Shown in pieces: positions 45,038 to 53,768 of a DNA stretch of 64,000 bases. This DNA is from an uncultured Polaribacter sp. (GTDB lineage: Bacteria; Bacteroidota; Bacteroidia; Flavobacteriales; Flavobacteriaceae), in the NCBI RefSeq assembly GCF_947497695.1, contig NZ_CANMHM010000003.1, positions 350,495 to 414,494 on the forward strand, in the 5' to 3' direction. Position 1 is the stretch's first letter. Each line of letters begins with the position of its first letter. The notes beneath the pieces were generated by a model that saw only the letters and a list, made by a program, of their open reading frames with translations, had not been told where the DNA came from and did no database searches. The position numbers and the translations under genes are program-made.

Positions 45038-45394
45038 TTATTTTTTTTGATTTCTTTTTGCTGTATTTATTGACGCTACAATTATTGCTAATAATTCAGA
45101 ACCTTCTTTCTTTAATTTTAAAATTTCTTCTTTATGTTCTGGTATAACTTCTTCAAATATCTCTAACCAAAATACACTTTCATCAGCTTCTTCTTCAACA
45201 ATTTTTAGTTTATTAATAAAATCTGCTGTAGATTTTGCTCTTTGTGATGCTCTATAATTTGCTCCAACAGAACTTGAACTTCTAATTAATTGATTTACAT
45301 AAGCATTATATTCTCTTGACTTTGGAACTTTAAAACAAAATCTCCAACAATCTAAAGCAAACTTTTTTGTTCTAAATAATATTTGATTTTTCAA
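45038..45394 (-). CDS. Four-helix-bundle protein (23S rRNA intervening-sequence protein family)
   Basis: 118 aa, mostly helical. The family signature is clear: LIRSSSSVGANYRASQRAKS (about 36-55) and KLKIVEEEADESVFWLEIF (62-80). The family was first seen inside 23S rRNA intervening sequences and is related in fold to Avd of diversity-generating retroelements. Here it is a passenger between hisH and ridA. The start is TTG 45394, with an in-frame TGA two codons upstream; the next ATG is absent from the N-terminal region. Confidence 0.85.
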   Translation of the reverse strand: MKNQILFRTKKFALDCWRFCFKVPKSREYNAYVNQLIRSSSSVGANYRASQRAKSTADFINKLKIVEEEADESVFWLEIFEEVIPEHKEEILKLKKEGSELLAIIVASINTAKRNQKK

Positions 45395-45436
45395 AGCTCA
45401 CTTTTAATATTTAACTTCTAATATTTTATATTAATT

Positions 45437-46018
45437 TTATAAGTCTAAAAAATTTTGTAATATTTTTGCTCCTTCAACGCCACTTTTCTCTGGATGAAAC
45501 TGCACCCCATAAAAATTATCTTTTTGTAAAGCAGATGCATATTCAACTTCATAATCTGTGGTTGCAATTGCTTCTTTACAGTTTTCTGCATAGAAACTAT
45601 GTACTAAATACATGAATTCTTTTTCTTTAATCCCTGTAAACAAATCAGATTTTAAGTTATAAATAACATTCCAACCCATTTGTGGCACTTTTACAGCATT
45701 TGTAAAACGCTTCACATCTACATTAAAAATACCTAAACCTTTTGTATTTCCTTCAGAAGATGAATTACACATCAATTGCATACCCAAACAAATACCTAAA
45801 ACAGGTTGTTTTAAAGTAGGAATCACTTTATCCAATCCACTTTCTTGCAACATTTTCATGGCAGAACTTGCTTCACCAACTCCTGGGAAAATTACTTTAT
45901 CAGCAGCTCTTATTTCATCAATATTATTTGATAAAACAGCATTTACACCTAAACGTTTAAAAGCAAACTGAATGCTTTTAATGTTTCCTGCTCCATAATC
46001 GATAATTACTAATTTCAT
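45437..46018 (-). CDS. hisH: Imidazole glycerol phosphate synthase, glutaminase subunit
   Basis: Class I glutamine amidotransferase, 193 aa. Nucleophile Cys in GICLGMQLM (about C77), His and Glu in GVQFHPEKSG (about H173, E175). Feeds ammonia to HisF. In this operon it is separated from hisA and hisF by the four-helix and RidA genes. Confidence 0.95.
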   Translation of the reverse strand: MKLVIIDYGAGNIKSIQFAFKRLGVNAVLSNNIDEIRAADKVIFPGVGEASSAMKMLQESGLDKVIPTLKQPVLGICLGMQLMCNSSSEGNTKGLGIFNVDVKRFTNAVKVPQMGWNVIYNLKSDLFTGIKEKEFMYLVHSFYAENCKEAIATTDYEVEYASALQKDNFYGVQFHPEKSGVEGAKILQNFLDL

Positions 46019-46087
46019 CTTTATAGCTTTTTGCTTTTTGCTCTTAGCAATTAGCTAAAAGCCAACTGCTAAAAGCTAATCGCTAAA
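46019..46087. repeat. Word-like spacer (hisB-hisH)
   Basis: TAGCTTTTTGCTTTTTGCTC (46024-46043), then TTAGCAATTAGCTAAAAGCC and TGCTAAAAGCTAATCGCTAA: stuttered AGCTTTT words facing AAAAGCT words, foldable into a hairpin. Confidence 0.75.
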
Positions 46088-47227
46088 TTATAACATTCCT
46101 TTTGTTGATGGTAAAAACATTTTATTTGCATCTCTTTTTACCGCCATTTTCATCGCTTTTGCAAATGCTTTAAAAATACCTTCTATTTTGTGATGCTCAT
46201 TATCTCCTTCTGCCTTAATGTTTAAATTACATTTTGCTCCATCTGTAAAAGACTTAAACAAGTGTAAAAACATTTCTGTTGGCATATCTCCAATCATTTC
46301 ACGTTTAAAATCTGCTTCCCAAACCAACCAAGGTCTTCCGCCAAAATCCACAGCTGCTTGTGCCAAACAATCATCCATTGGCAAACAGAAACCATAACGC
46401 TCTATGCCTAATTTATTACCCAATGCTTTGTGGAATAATTCCCCTAAAGCAATCATGGTATCTTCTATAGTGTGATGTTCATCAACCTCTAAATCACCAT
46501 CTACTTTTACTGTTAAATCCATTGCTCCATGTCTACCAATTTGGTCTAACATGTGATCGAAAAACTTAACACCTGTATCAATATTATTTTTACCAGAACC
46601 ATCTAAATTTAGTTGAATGTAAATCTTTGTTTCGTTGGTATTTCTTGTAATTTCTGATACTCTATCTTCTAACTTTAAAAACTCATAAATCGCTTTCCAA
46701 TCAGTAGAAGTTAAAGCAATACAGTCTAAAATTTCTTGTTTAGAAGTTTCAATTTCATCAGCCCCTAATTCTGAGTTTTCTGATAAAAAGATTCCTTTTG
46801 CACCTAAGTTTTTTGCCAATTCCATGTCTGTAATTCGATCGCCTAAAACAAACGAATTTTCTAAATCATATTCTTCAGAAAAATACTTGGTTAACAAACC
46901 TGTTCTTGGTTTTCTGGTTTCTGCATTTTCATGCGGAAAAGTTTTATCAATACAAACTTCAGAAAAAACAACGCCTTCTTTTTCAAATGCAGAAATCACT
47001 TTATTTTGAGCTGGCCAAAAAGTATCTTCAGGAAAAGAATCTGTTCCCAAGCCATCTTGGTTGGTAACCATCACCAATTCATACTCCAATTCAGTAGCAA
47101 TTTTTGCCATGTATTGAAACACTTTTGGATAATATTCTAACTTTTCTAAACTATCTAATTGATAATCTACAGGTGGCTCTAACACCAATGTTCCATCTCT
47201 GTCTATAAATAATACTTTTTTGCTCAT
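46088..47227 (-). CDS. hisB: Histidinol-phosphatase / imidazoleglycerol-phosphate dehydratase
   Basis: Bifunctional 379-aa enzyme. The N-terminal HAD phosphatase domain (about 1-165) has the nucleophile motif FIDRDGT (8-14) and VLGDRITD near 127-134. The C-terminal IGPD domain (about 186-379) has the manganese histidine motifs [13 protein letters not shown] and EHHTIEDT and the later [15 protein letters not shown] / NEHHKIE. The phosphatase domain occurs in enterobacteria and Bacteroidetes. Confidence 0.96.
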   Translation of the reverse strand: MSKKVLFIDRDGTLVLEPPVDYQLDSLEKLEYYPKVFQYMAKIATELEYELVMVTNQDGLGTDSFPEDTFWPAQNKVISAFEKEGVVFSEVCIDKTFPHENAETRKPRTGLLTKYFSEEYDLENSFVLGDRITDMELAKNLGAKGIFLSENSELGADEIETSKQEILDCIALTSTDWKAIYEFLKLEDRVSEITRNTNETKIYIQLNLDGSGKNNIDTGVKFFDHMLDQIGRHGAMDLTVKVDGDLEVDEHHTIEDTMIALGELFHKALGNKLGIERYGFCLPMDDCLAQAAVDFGGRPWLVWEADFKREMIGDMPTEMFLHLFKSFTDGAKCNLNIKAEGDNEHHKIEGIFKAFAKAMKMAVKRDANKMFLPSTKGML

Positions 47228-47290
47228 TTTGTTGCTTTTGGCATTTGGCTATTGGCTCATAGCTAATTACTAATGGCAAATAGCTAAAAG
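47228..47290. repeat. Word-like spacer (hisC-hisB)
   Basis: TGCTTTTGGCATTTGGCTATTGGCTCATAGC words (47231-47261) followed by AATGGCAAATAGCTAAAAGCT: TAGCTAATTACTAATGGC and AAATAGCTAAAAGC repeats. Same AGC-TTTT word class as its neighbours. Confidence 0.7.
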
Positions 47291-48340
47291 CTATATTTTT
47301 TGTAATGCTTTTATCAATTTTTCATTTTCAATCTCAGTTCCCACAGTTAAACGCAAACAATTTTTGCACAAAGGTTGTGTTGTTCTGTTTCTTATAACAA
47401 TTCCTTTTGCAATTAATTGATTGTAACGTTTTGTTGCATCATCAACCTTTACCAATACAAAATTACAATCTGTTGGATAAATTGTATGGATAAAATTAAT
47501 TTCTTTTAAATTTTGAATTAATAAAGTTCTTTGGTTTATGATTTCTAATACTTCTTTATGTACCTCATCAACCTTTAATAAACGTTCTACAGCTTTTTGT
47601 TGTGTTAATTCGTTTACGTTATAAGGTGGTTTTATGTTGTTTAAAATTGCAATAATTTCTTTGGATGCATAACAAACTCCTAATCTGATTCCTGCTAAAC
47701 CATAAGCTTTTGATAAAGTTTGAGTAACAATTAAATTCGGATATTCTGATAATTTTTCTAACCAACTTTTTTCTTCTGAAAAATCGATATACGCTTCATC
47801 AATAACAACTAACCCATTAAATTTTGTCAATAATTCTGCTACAATTTCTGTTGAAAAACTATTTCCTGATGGATTGTTTGGCGAACACAAAAATAACATT
47901 TTGCTATTTGCATCTACTTTTTCTAAAATCTGATTTACTTTTGGCTCAAAATCGGTTGATAATAAAACTTCTCTGTTTTCTATATTATTGATGTTAGCCA
48001 AAACAGCATACATGCCATAAGTTGGTGGCAAAGTGATGATATTGTCTTCTTTTGGCTCGCAAAAAGCTCTAAACAACAAATCTAACACCTCATCACTTCC
48101 GTTTCCTAAAAGAATATTCTCTTTGGCAACATTTTTAATTTCTGATAATACATCTTTTACCGAATTTTGTTGCGGATCTGGATAGCGATTTACGCCATTT
48201 TCAAACGGATTTTCATTGGCGTCTAAAAACACCATTTCATCAATAGAAACGTCTTTATATTCGTCTCTTGCAGAAGAATATGGTTTTAAAGATTTTATGT
48301 TTTCTCTAACTAAAGTATGAATGTCAAATTTTGTTTTCAT
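47291..48340 (-). CDS. hisC: Histidinol-phosphate aminotransferase
   Basis: Class I/II PLP aminotransferase, 349 aa. LGNGSDEVLDLL (about 79-90), CSPNNPSGN (about 152-160), DEAYIDFS (about 176-183) and the Schiff-base lysine in TLSKAYGLAGIRLG (about K210). Converts imidazole-acetol phosphate to histidinol phosphate. Confidence 0.95.
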   Translation of the reverse strand: MKTKFDIHTLVRENIKSLKPYSSARDEYKDVSIDEMVFLDANENPFENGVNRYPDPQQNSVKDVLSEIKNVAKENILLGNGSDEVLDLLFRAFCEPKEDNIITLPPTYGMYAVLANINNIENREVLLSTDFEPKVNQILEKVDANSKMLFLCSPNNPSGNSFSTEIVAELLTKFNGLVVIDEAYIDFSEEKSWLEKLSEYPNLIVTQTLSKAYGLAGIRLGVCYASKEIIAILNNIKPPYNVNELTQQKAVERLLKVDEVHKEVLEIINQRTLLIQNLKEINFIHTIYPTDCNFVLVKVDDATKRYNQLIAKGIVIRNRTTQPLCKNCLRLTVGTEIENEKLIKALQKI

Positions 48341-48350
48341 TATAAAAAGA

Positions 48351-48372
48351 CTTCGACAAGCTCAGTCTGACA
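48351..48372. repeat. REP-like element (hisD-hisC junction)
   Basis: CTTCGACAAGCTCAGTCTGA plus CA, the cleanest copy of the family in this window. Another commonplace phrase, GATTCTTGCCTTCGCAGGAA, follows at 48410-48429 in the same 100-bp junction and is self-complementary around CCTTCGCAGG. Confidence 0.85.
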
Positions 48373-48440
48373 TTTTGATTATTATTTTTTATTTAATTTA
48401 CTTTTTATGGATTCTTGCCTTCGCAGGAATGACAAAAAGC

Positions 48441-49724
48441 TTATTTTAATGATTCTAACCTTAAAGTAACCGCATTTTTATGTGCTTGTAAACCTTCTGT
48501 TGATGCCATTAATTCTATGGATTTACCAATACTTTGAATGCCTGTTTTAGATATTTTTTGAAACGTAATACTTTTATTAAAACTATCTAAATTTACACCA
48601 GAATACGCTTTTGTAAATCCGTTTGTTGGTAATGTATGGTTGGTACCAGATGCATAATCTCCTGCACTTTCTGGTGTGTAATTGCCTATAAAAACAGAAC
48701 CTGCATTTTCTATATTGTCTATATAATAATCATCATTATTTGTGCAAACAATAAAGTGTTCTGGTCCATACTCATTGATTAATTCTAACGCAATTGCATC
48801 GTTTTCAACAAAAATAGATTTTGAGTTTTCCATTGCTTTTTTGGCAATTTCTACTCTTGGCAGCTCTAAAATTTGTTTATTAATTTCAACTTCTACCTCA
48901 GCAATTAGTTTTTTTGATGTTGATACTAAAATAACCTGAGAATCTACCCCATGTTCTGCTTGACTTAATAAATCTGAAGCCACAAAACTTGCATTTGCAG
49001 CATCATCTGCAACCACTAATAATTCACTTGGTCCTGCAGGCATATCGATTGCTACTCCAAACTTGGTCGAAAGCTGTTTTGCAACCGTTACAAACTGATT
49101 TCCTGGACCAAATATTTTATAAACTTGTGGAATGGTTTCTGTACCAAAAGTATAACCTGCAATTGCTTGTATGCCACCAACTTTTACAATTTTAGTAACA
49201 CCACATAAATTGGCTGCATACAAAATAGCTGGATGAATTTTGCCTTCTTTATTTGGAGGAGAACACAACACAATTTCTTTACAACCTGCAATTTGAGCAG
49301 GAATTGACAACATTAAAACTGTTGAAAAAAGTGGTGCAGTTCCTCCAGGAATGTACAAACCAACTTTAGTTATGGGTCTTTTTTCTTGCCAACAAGCAAC
49401 ACCATTTGTAGTTTCTACAAAAACTTTTTCGGTTTTTTGAGCTTTGTGAAATTTGGTAATATTTTCTTTAGCAATTGTAATTGCTGCTTTTAAATCTGAG
49501 GAAACTAAAGAAATTGCTTCTTGAATTTCATCTACAGAAACTATTGCATTTTCTAAAGCAACACCATCAAACTTTTGTGTGTATTTTGATACTGCTTTGT
49601 CTCCGTTTTTTTGAATATCAGCAAAAACTTCATTGACAATACCTTCAATATCATCAACCGTTTTTGTGGGTCTTTCTAAGATTTGATTCCAATCTTTTTT
49701 AGACGGATTTAGTATTGTTTTCAT
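48441..49724 (-). CDS. hisD: Histidinol dehydrogenase
   Basis: Zinc, NAD-dependent four-electron oxidation of histidinol to histidine, the last step. 427 aa. YIPGGTAPLFSTVLM (about 122-136), IAGPSE-like MPAGPSELLVVADDAA (about 222-237), QAEHGVDSQ (about 250-258) and the C-terminal NHTLPTNGFTKAYSGV are all intact. Confidence 0.96.
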   Translation of the reverse strand: MKTILNPSKKDWNQILERPTKTVDDIEGIVNEVFADIQKNGDKAVSKYTQKFDGVALENAIVSVDEIQEAISLVSSDLKAAITIAKENITKFHKAQKTEKVFVETTNGVACWQEKRPITKVGLYIPGGTAPLFSTVLMLSIPAQIAGCKEIVLCSPPNKEGKIHPAILYAANLCGVTKIVKVGGIQAIAGYTFGTETIPQVYKIFGPGNQFVTVAKQLSTKFGVAIDMPAGPSELLVVADDAANASFVASDLLSQAEHGVDSQVILVSTSKKLIAEVEVEINKQILELPRVEIAKKAMENSKSIFVENDAIALELINEYGPEHFIVCTNNDDYYIDNIENAGSVFIGNYTPESAGDYASGTNHTLPTNGFTKAYSGVNLDSFNKSITFQKISKTGIQSIGKSIELMASTEGLQAHKNAVTLRLESLK

Positions 49725-49737
49725 TCTTTCTGATTCT

Positions 49738-49764
49738 CCTGCAAGGTTTTTAAAATCTTGTAGG
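49738..49764. repeat. Imperfect palindrome in the hisG-hisD junction
   Basis: CCTGCAAGGTTTT - T - AAAATCTTGTAGG: 11 of 13 positions pair. Lies just upstream of hisD on the transcribed (minus) strand. Confidence 0.6.
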
Positions 49765-49836
49765 TATTTTTAACTTTTTTAATTTATGCTGACAAGCTTT
49801 TTAAAAACTTGCGGAATGTTTGCAAACTTGCAATTT

Positions 49837-49908
49837 GCGTTAGGGATTGAAACGGCATCCTTTTTGCTTTTTCAGCAAAAAGATATAGTGGAAAGCCCGT
49901 TAAAACGC
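49837..49908. repeat. Nested-hairpin element, copy 1 (hisG-hisD junction)
   Basis: Three nested helices: GCGTT/AACGC (49837-49841, 49904-49908), AACGG/CCGTT (49851-49855, 49897-49901) and CTTTTTGC/GCAAAAAG (49860-49867, 49875-49882). Unpaired flanks CATC and ATATAGTGGAAAGC are shared with copy 2 at 53769. A separate REP-like phrase, GATACTGAAACAAGTTCAGC, follows at 49931-49950. Confidence 0.7.
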
Positions 49909-49980
49909 CCAAAAACTATTTTTATTTTTAGATACTGAAACAAGTTCAGCATGCTTTAAACAGATTTTACTAAAATATGT

Positions 49981-50838
49981 TTAAAGCACCATTTTTTCTA
50001 TTGGACACACTAAAATACCTTCTGCTCCATTTTCTTTTAATTCGTCTATAATTTCCCAGAATTTATTTTTACCAATTACTGTGTGTACAGAGCTCCAGCC
50101 TTTTTCTGCCAATGGCAAAACAGTAGGACTTCTCATGCCTGGTAACAATTTTAGAATGGTATCTAATTTATCATTAGGTGCATTTAACAAAATATATTTA
50201 GAGTTTCTTGCTTTTAAAACAGACTGAATTCTAAACTGAATTTTCTTTAAAATTGCCTTTCTTTCATCATCAATTAAAGGAGAAACTGCCAAAACAGCTT
50301 CCGATTTTAAAAGCACTTCTATTTCTTTTAATCCGTTTTTAAATAACGTAGAACCACTAGAAACGATGTCGCAAATTCCATCTGCCAAACCAATATTTGG
50401 TGCAATTTCTACAGAACCATTAATTTGGTGTAATTGCGCATTTACATTTTGTTCTTTTAAAAATTTCTTTACCGTTTCTGGATACGAAGTTGCAATTCGT
50501 TGTCCGTCTAAATCTTTTAAAGAATTTGCATTTGATTCTTTTGGGACAGCAATAGAAACTTTACATTTAGAAAATCCTAAACGCTCTACAAATTCAATAT
50601 CTGCTCCTTTTTCTATTAAAACATTTTCGCCAATTATGGCTGCATCTACTACTCCGTCTTTTAAATATTGAGGAATATCGCCATTTCTTAAATAGAAAAC
50701 TTCTACAGGAAAATTTCTTGCTGCAGCTTTTAATTGATCTTTACCATTTTCTATAGAAATACCAATGTCTTTTAAGATTCTCATTGAATCTTCGTTTAAC
50801 CTACCTGATTTTTGTACTGCAATTCTTAAGTTACTCAT
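49981..50838 (-). CDS. hisG: ATP phosphoribosyltransferase, long form
   Basis: First and committed step of histidine synthesis (ATP + PRPP). 285 aa, so the long HisG with a C-terminal ACT-like regulatory domain (about 210-285) that normally mediates histidine inhibition; no HisZ is needed. VQKSGRLNEDSMRI start, DGICDIVSSGSTLFKNGL (about 153-170, PRPP site). First structural gene after the attenuator. Confidence 0.95.
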   Translation of the reverse strand: MSNLRIAVQKSGRLNEDSMRILKDIGISIENGKDQLKAAARNFPVEVFYLRNGDIPQYLKDGVVDAAIIGENVLIEKGADIEFVERLGFSKCKVSIAVPKESNANSLKDLDGQRIATSYPETVKKFLKEQNVNAQLHQINGSVEIAPNIGLADGICDIVSSGSTLFKNGLKEIEVLLKSEAVLAVSPLIDDERKAILKKIQFRIQSVLKARNSKYILLNAPNDKLDTILKLLPGMRSPTVLPLAEKGWSSVHTVIGKNKFWEIIDELKENGAEGILVCPIEKMVL

Positions 50839-50940
50839 TTTATTATCTTTTTTTGTTCTTTAAAATTTAGAACAATCAAACTAATTTTTCTTAAAAGATT
50901 CCGATTTTAAATCGGAATTATTTTTAATTTTCTTATGAAA

Positions 50941-50980
50941 TTAAAAATAAAAAACCCGTTTGATTTGCTCAAACAGGTTT
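50941..50980 (-). terminator. Attenuator terminator of the his operon
   Basis: Minus strand: AAACCTGTTTGA (50980-50969), loop GCAAA, TCAAACGGGTTT (50963-50952), with one U:G pair, then a T-rich tract TTTATTTTT (50951-50943). It lies between the leader peptide and hisG, about 105 nt before the hisG ATG, where an attenuator should be. Confidence 0.9.
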
Positions 50981-51010
50981 ATAAATATTTTGATTTTATT
51001 CAATACATTT

Positions 51011-51067
51011 CTAAATCGCTTGATGGCAATTGTAAAAATGATGATGATGGTTTTGAATAAATGTCAT
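51011..51067 (-). CDS. hisL: Histidine operon leader peptide
   Basis: 18 codons: MTFIQNHHHHFYNCHQAI and a TAG. Four consecutive CAT codons (residues 7-10) and one more at residue 15. The peptide ends about 30 nt before the terminator stem, so a ribosome stalled at the His run would free an alternative structure and allow read-through to hisG. Mechanism inferred from the well-known enterobacterial case. It has no SD; the ATG lies about 15 nt after the likely transcription start. Confidence 0.9.
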   Translation of the reverse strand: MTFIQNHHHHFYNCHQAI

Positions 51068-51087
51068 GTTTTTATTTTAATATTATG

Positions 51088-51095
51088 CAAATATC
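51088..51095 (-). promoter_or_regulatory. Probable -7 box of the his operon
   Basis: GATATTTG on the minus strand, one base off TAnnTTTG, 20 nt before the leader peptide ATG. No good TTG at standard distance; weak call. Confidence 0.4.
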
Positions 51096-51253
51096 TGTAA
51101 TTTATTTTATAAAAACTAAACGAATTTATAAAAAAGTGGATAATTCTAAAAAAATATCCATTTAATATCATTCTACAGAAACCAACGCCTAAAAATTATA
51201 GTATTTGAATCGCTTTTTGTGATTTTGATGATTATTTATTTTAAATGAAAACT

Positions 51254-51261
51254 TATTTTTG
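51254..51261 (+). promoter_or_regulatory. -7 box directly in front of the ttcA-like gene
   Basis: TATTTTTG matches TAnnTTTG and ends 6 nt before the ATG at 51268, so transcription would begin at or next to the start codon (leaderless mRNA). The nearest TTG is 26 bp upstream, longer than the usual spacing. Confidence 0.4.
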
Positions 51262-51267
51262 CAACGT

Positions 51268-52068
51268 ATGGAAACACAAAAACAGGTTACAAAAAAGTTA
51301 CAACGTTCAGTTGCAGAAGCTATACAGCAATTTTCTATGATTGCAGAAGGAGATAAAATTATGGTGTGTCTTTCTGGTGGAAAAGATAGTTATGCCATGT
51401 TAAATATGTTATTGTATTTTCAAAAAGTAGCACCTATTTCTTTTGAAATTATTGCTGTAAATTTAGATCAAAAACAACCTGGTTTTCCTGAGGAAGTTTT
51501 ACCTAATTACTTAAGCAATTTAAAAGTAGCTTATAAAATTATAGAAAAAAACACTTATAAAATTGTAATGGACAAAACGCCTGAAGGTAAAACTACTTGC
51601 AGTTTATGTTCTCGTTTGCGAAGAGGAACTTTGTATGAAGCTGCCAAAGATTTAGGTTGTAATAAATTGGCTTTAGGACATCATAGAAATGATATTATAG
51701 AAACGTTTTTCTTGAACTTCTTTTTTGCTGGAAAAATGGAAACGATGCCCCCTAAGTTTAAAAATGATGCTGGTGATTTAGAGGTATTAAGACCTTTGGC
51801 TTTTTGTAAAGAAAGTGATATTGAAGTGTATGCAGATTATATGAACTTTCCAATAATACCTTGTAATTTATGTGGATCGCAAGAAAACTTACAACGTAAA
51901 AAAGTGAAACAAATGATGAATGATTGGGAAACTGAATTCCCAAACAGAAATGCAATTATGATGAATGCTTTACAAAATGTTTATCCTTCTCATCTTTTAG
52001 ATAAAAATTTGTATGATTTTGAAAATTTAGAAAGTAAAATTACTGAAACTTCTTTAGTAGATAATTAA
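51268..52068 (+). CDS. ttcA: TtcA-type tRNA 2-thiolation enzyme
   Basis: PP-loop ATPase with an iron-sulfur site, expected to thiolate C32 of certain tRNAs. 266 aa from ATG 51268 (an in-frame TTG at 51259 overlaps the -7 box and is rejected). [10 protein letters not shown] near 35-44, and two CxxC pairs, [10 protein letters not shown] and CNLCGSQ, at the positions used by TtcA for the 4Fe-4S cluster. It stands alone, convergent with the next gene. Confidence 0.9.
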   Translation: METQKQVTKKLQRSVAEAIQQFSMIAEGDKIMVCLSGGKDSYAMLNMLLYFQKVAPISFEIIAVNLDQKQPGFPEEVLPNYLSNLKVAYKIIEKNTYKIVMDKTPEGKTTCSLCSRLRRGTLYEAAKDLGCNKLALGHHRNDIIETFFLNFFFAGKMETMPPKFKNDAGDLEVLRPLAFCKESDIEVYADYMNFPIIPCNLCGSQENLQRKKVKQMMNDWETEFPNRNAIMMNALQNVYPSHLLDKNLYDFENLESKITETSLVDN

Positions 52069-52085
52069 TAGAAAAAGAGGAGAAC

Positions 52086-52463
52086 TTACTGTTTTCTTGG
52101 AATTTCGGGTAATTTATTTGTAAAACTTGGTGCAGTGTCTCTGCAAGAAACTTGTTTCTTTTTAGAAACCATCACTAATAAATCATAACTAAGTGTAAAT
52201 AAAGTACCTGCTCTAAAAGTTTCTAAAAGTAGTTTTTCTAAGGTTGATAAAGTATCCGTTAGAGAAAGTTTTTCATATTTTTCTTCCTCAGCATATCTAT
52301 ATTTTAATTCATACGTTTCAATGTCATCAACCCATAATAAACGTACATAAACATTTAACAAGCCTTCTTTTTTTCTGATAGGTTTGCTTAAGGTTAGTTT
52401 TACAAATTCGTCATTTTTAACGCTTTGTTGTATGGCTTCAAAAAACTCACTAAAATCGCTCAT
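52086..52463 (-). CDS. Conserved-looking protein of unknown function
   Basis: 125 aa, no signal peptide or membrane helix, rich in Glu, Lys and Leu. The middle reads as mixed alpha/beta (LNVYVRLLWVDDIETYELKYRYAEEEKY), and the C-terminal tail carries one Cys (SCRD) and PEIPRKQ. It ends 17 nt from the ttcA stop on the opposite strand. I recognise no family. The even codon use and ATG start suggest a real gene. Confidence 0.6.
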   Translation of the reverse strand: MSDFSEFFEAIQQSVKNDEFVKLTLSKPIRKKEGLLNVYVRLLWVDDIETYELKYRYAEEEKYEKLSLTDTLSTLEKLLLETFRAGTLFTLSYDLLVMVSKKKQVSCRDTAPSFTNKLPEIPRKQ

Positions 52464-52648
52464 GTTGCAAAAGTATAGATAATATTAAATGTATGATCTA
52501 TCTTTTTAAAATTGATATAATTTCTTTAAAAAGATTCAAAACTGCTTCGCTAAAAAGACTTAAGAAACAAGACTTACATAAGTAACTGTTTTATGAAACG
52601 TAAAATTAGTTGAAAAAATATTTTAAAGACACTAATAATAAACAAAAA

Positions 52649-52680
52649 CAACCTTTGTGAAACGAATTTAACAAAGGTTG
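52649..52680 (-). terminator. Terminator after the FKBP gene
   Basis: Minus strand: CAACCTTTGT (52680-52671), 12-nt loop, ACAAAGGTTG (52658-52649), followed by TTTTTGTTT. A 10-bp perfect stem about 45 nt after the stop. Confidence 0.8.
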
Positions 52681-52723
52681 CTTGTATTAAAAATCTGTAG
52701 ATTTTTAGTTATGAAACTGCAGT

Positions 52724-53152
52724 TTAATTAATTTCTACAACTTCTACATCAAAAATAAGATCATGACCAGCTAAAGGATGATTGCCATCAACAACAATAC
52801 TCTCTTCTTTTACTTCTCTTACCATTAAATTAATTTCTTGTCCATCTGGCGATTTAGAAACTAATCCCATACCAACTTTTGGCTCCATATCTTTTGGAAG
52901 ATCTGATTTTTTTACTTCTTGAATCATTTGTTCATTAACTTCTCCATAAGCTTCTTCTTTAGTCATAGAAATGGTTTTCTTTTCATTTAATTTCATATCA
53001 ATTAAACCTTTTTCAAAACCTGGAATTAATCTTCCTTCTCCTAAAACAAACTCAATTGGTTCTTTACCTTCTGATGTATCAAAAACTTGACCAGTAGCTA
53101 ATTTACCAGTATAATTTACTTTGATTGTGCTGTTTTCTTTAACTTGACTCAT
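52724..53152 (-). CDS. SlyD-like FKBP-type peptidyl-prolyl isomerase
   Basis: 142 aa. FKBP domain split by an insert-in-flap domain as in SlyD: KVNYTGKLATGQVFDTSEGKEPIEFVLGEG at the start (about 9-38), the IF insert at about 70-120, and the C-terminal HPLAGHDLIFDVEVVEI (about 125-141). No C-terminal His-rich metal tail. Likely a cytosolic prolyl isomerase/chaperone. Confidence 0.9.
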   Translation of the reverse strand: MSQVKENSTIKVNYTGKLATGQVFDTSEGKEPIEFVLGEGRLIPGFEKGLIDMKLNEKKTISMTKEEAYGEVNEQMIQEVKKSDLPKDMEPKVGMGLVSKSPDGQEINLMVREVKEESIVVDGNHPLAGHDLIFDVEVVEIN

Positions 53153-53164
53153 ACTATTGTTGAT

Positions 53165-53386
53165 TTTTAAAAAAACACTGCTACATAATTTTTATGAAAC
53201 ATGTTTTAATTTTTATTTATTGATTCTGTAATCACGAAAATCAAGCCAAGAAAATTGAAATGGAAGCTAATAATTATTAAAAAGTGTCTGAGTGCCTATT
53301 AACACAAGAAATAACATCTTTTAGAAATGTTTTAATCAACTTTTTAAAAGTGGTAATTATGTCAGTAAAAGTGATGTTTTTATGGA
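53165..53386. other. Gene-free stretch upstream of the FKBP gene
   Basis: About 220 bp, AT-rich, first part of a 692-bp gap between the FKBP and radical SAM genes. No ORF or clear promoter found; the rest of the gap is filled with repeats described separately. Confidence 0.4.
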
Positions 53387-53606
53387 GTTTGTCATACTGA
53401 AAGCATCTCTCACAAATGGTAATCAGACCGCAAAAGATTCCTACGGAAAGACAAACTTTGTGGGGGTTTCGTTTGTCTTTTCAAACTTTACTGAGAAACC
53501 ACATAAAGTTGAATTTTCATAACGTTTGTCATGCTGTAAGCATCCCACACAAATGGTAAACAAACTGTTAAAGATTCCTACGTAATGACAAACTTTGTGA
53601 GGTTTG
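53387..53606. repeat. Two tandem degenerate REP-like units, period 137 bp
   Basis: Unit 1 at 53387-53469 and unit 2 at 53524-53606 share GTTTGTCAT(A/G)CTG, AAGCATC, CACAAATGGTAA, AAAGATTCCTACG and GACAAACTTTGTG in the same order. Within each unit GTTTGTCAT and (A/G)TGACAAAC are inverted, so each can fold on itself. Confidence 0.8.
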
Positions 53607-53613
53607 GGTTATC

Positions 53614-53650
53614 AGCTTCATGTGATTTCTCTCTGCGTTAGAAATGACAA
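53614..53650. repeat. Shared phrase with the right end of the window
   Basis: CATGTGATTTCTCTCTGCGTTAGAAATGACAAG here and a close match (TTATGTGATTTCTCATTCCATTCGAAATGACTAGG) at about 63782-63815. Both look like fragments of the same dispersed element. Confidence 0.6.
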
Positions 53651-53768
53651 GACTGAATAGAAAATAGTAAGAATAACCTAAGTTTTAATTCTGTTAGCAA
53701 ACAAGTTTAGCCCTGATTAACTCCGCTTTATTATTTTTATTGAGTCGCTGAATGCTTTTCATTTAAAA

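Noticed and set aside
45038..45394. Diversity-generating retroelement
   Set aside because: Only an Avd-like fold; no reverse transcriptase or template/variable repeat pair nearby.
53387..53606. Possible CRISPR array from regularly spaced repeats
   Set aside because: Only two imperfect units, no equal-length spacers, no cas genes.
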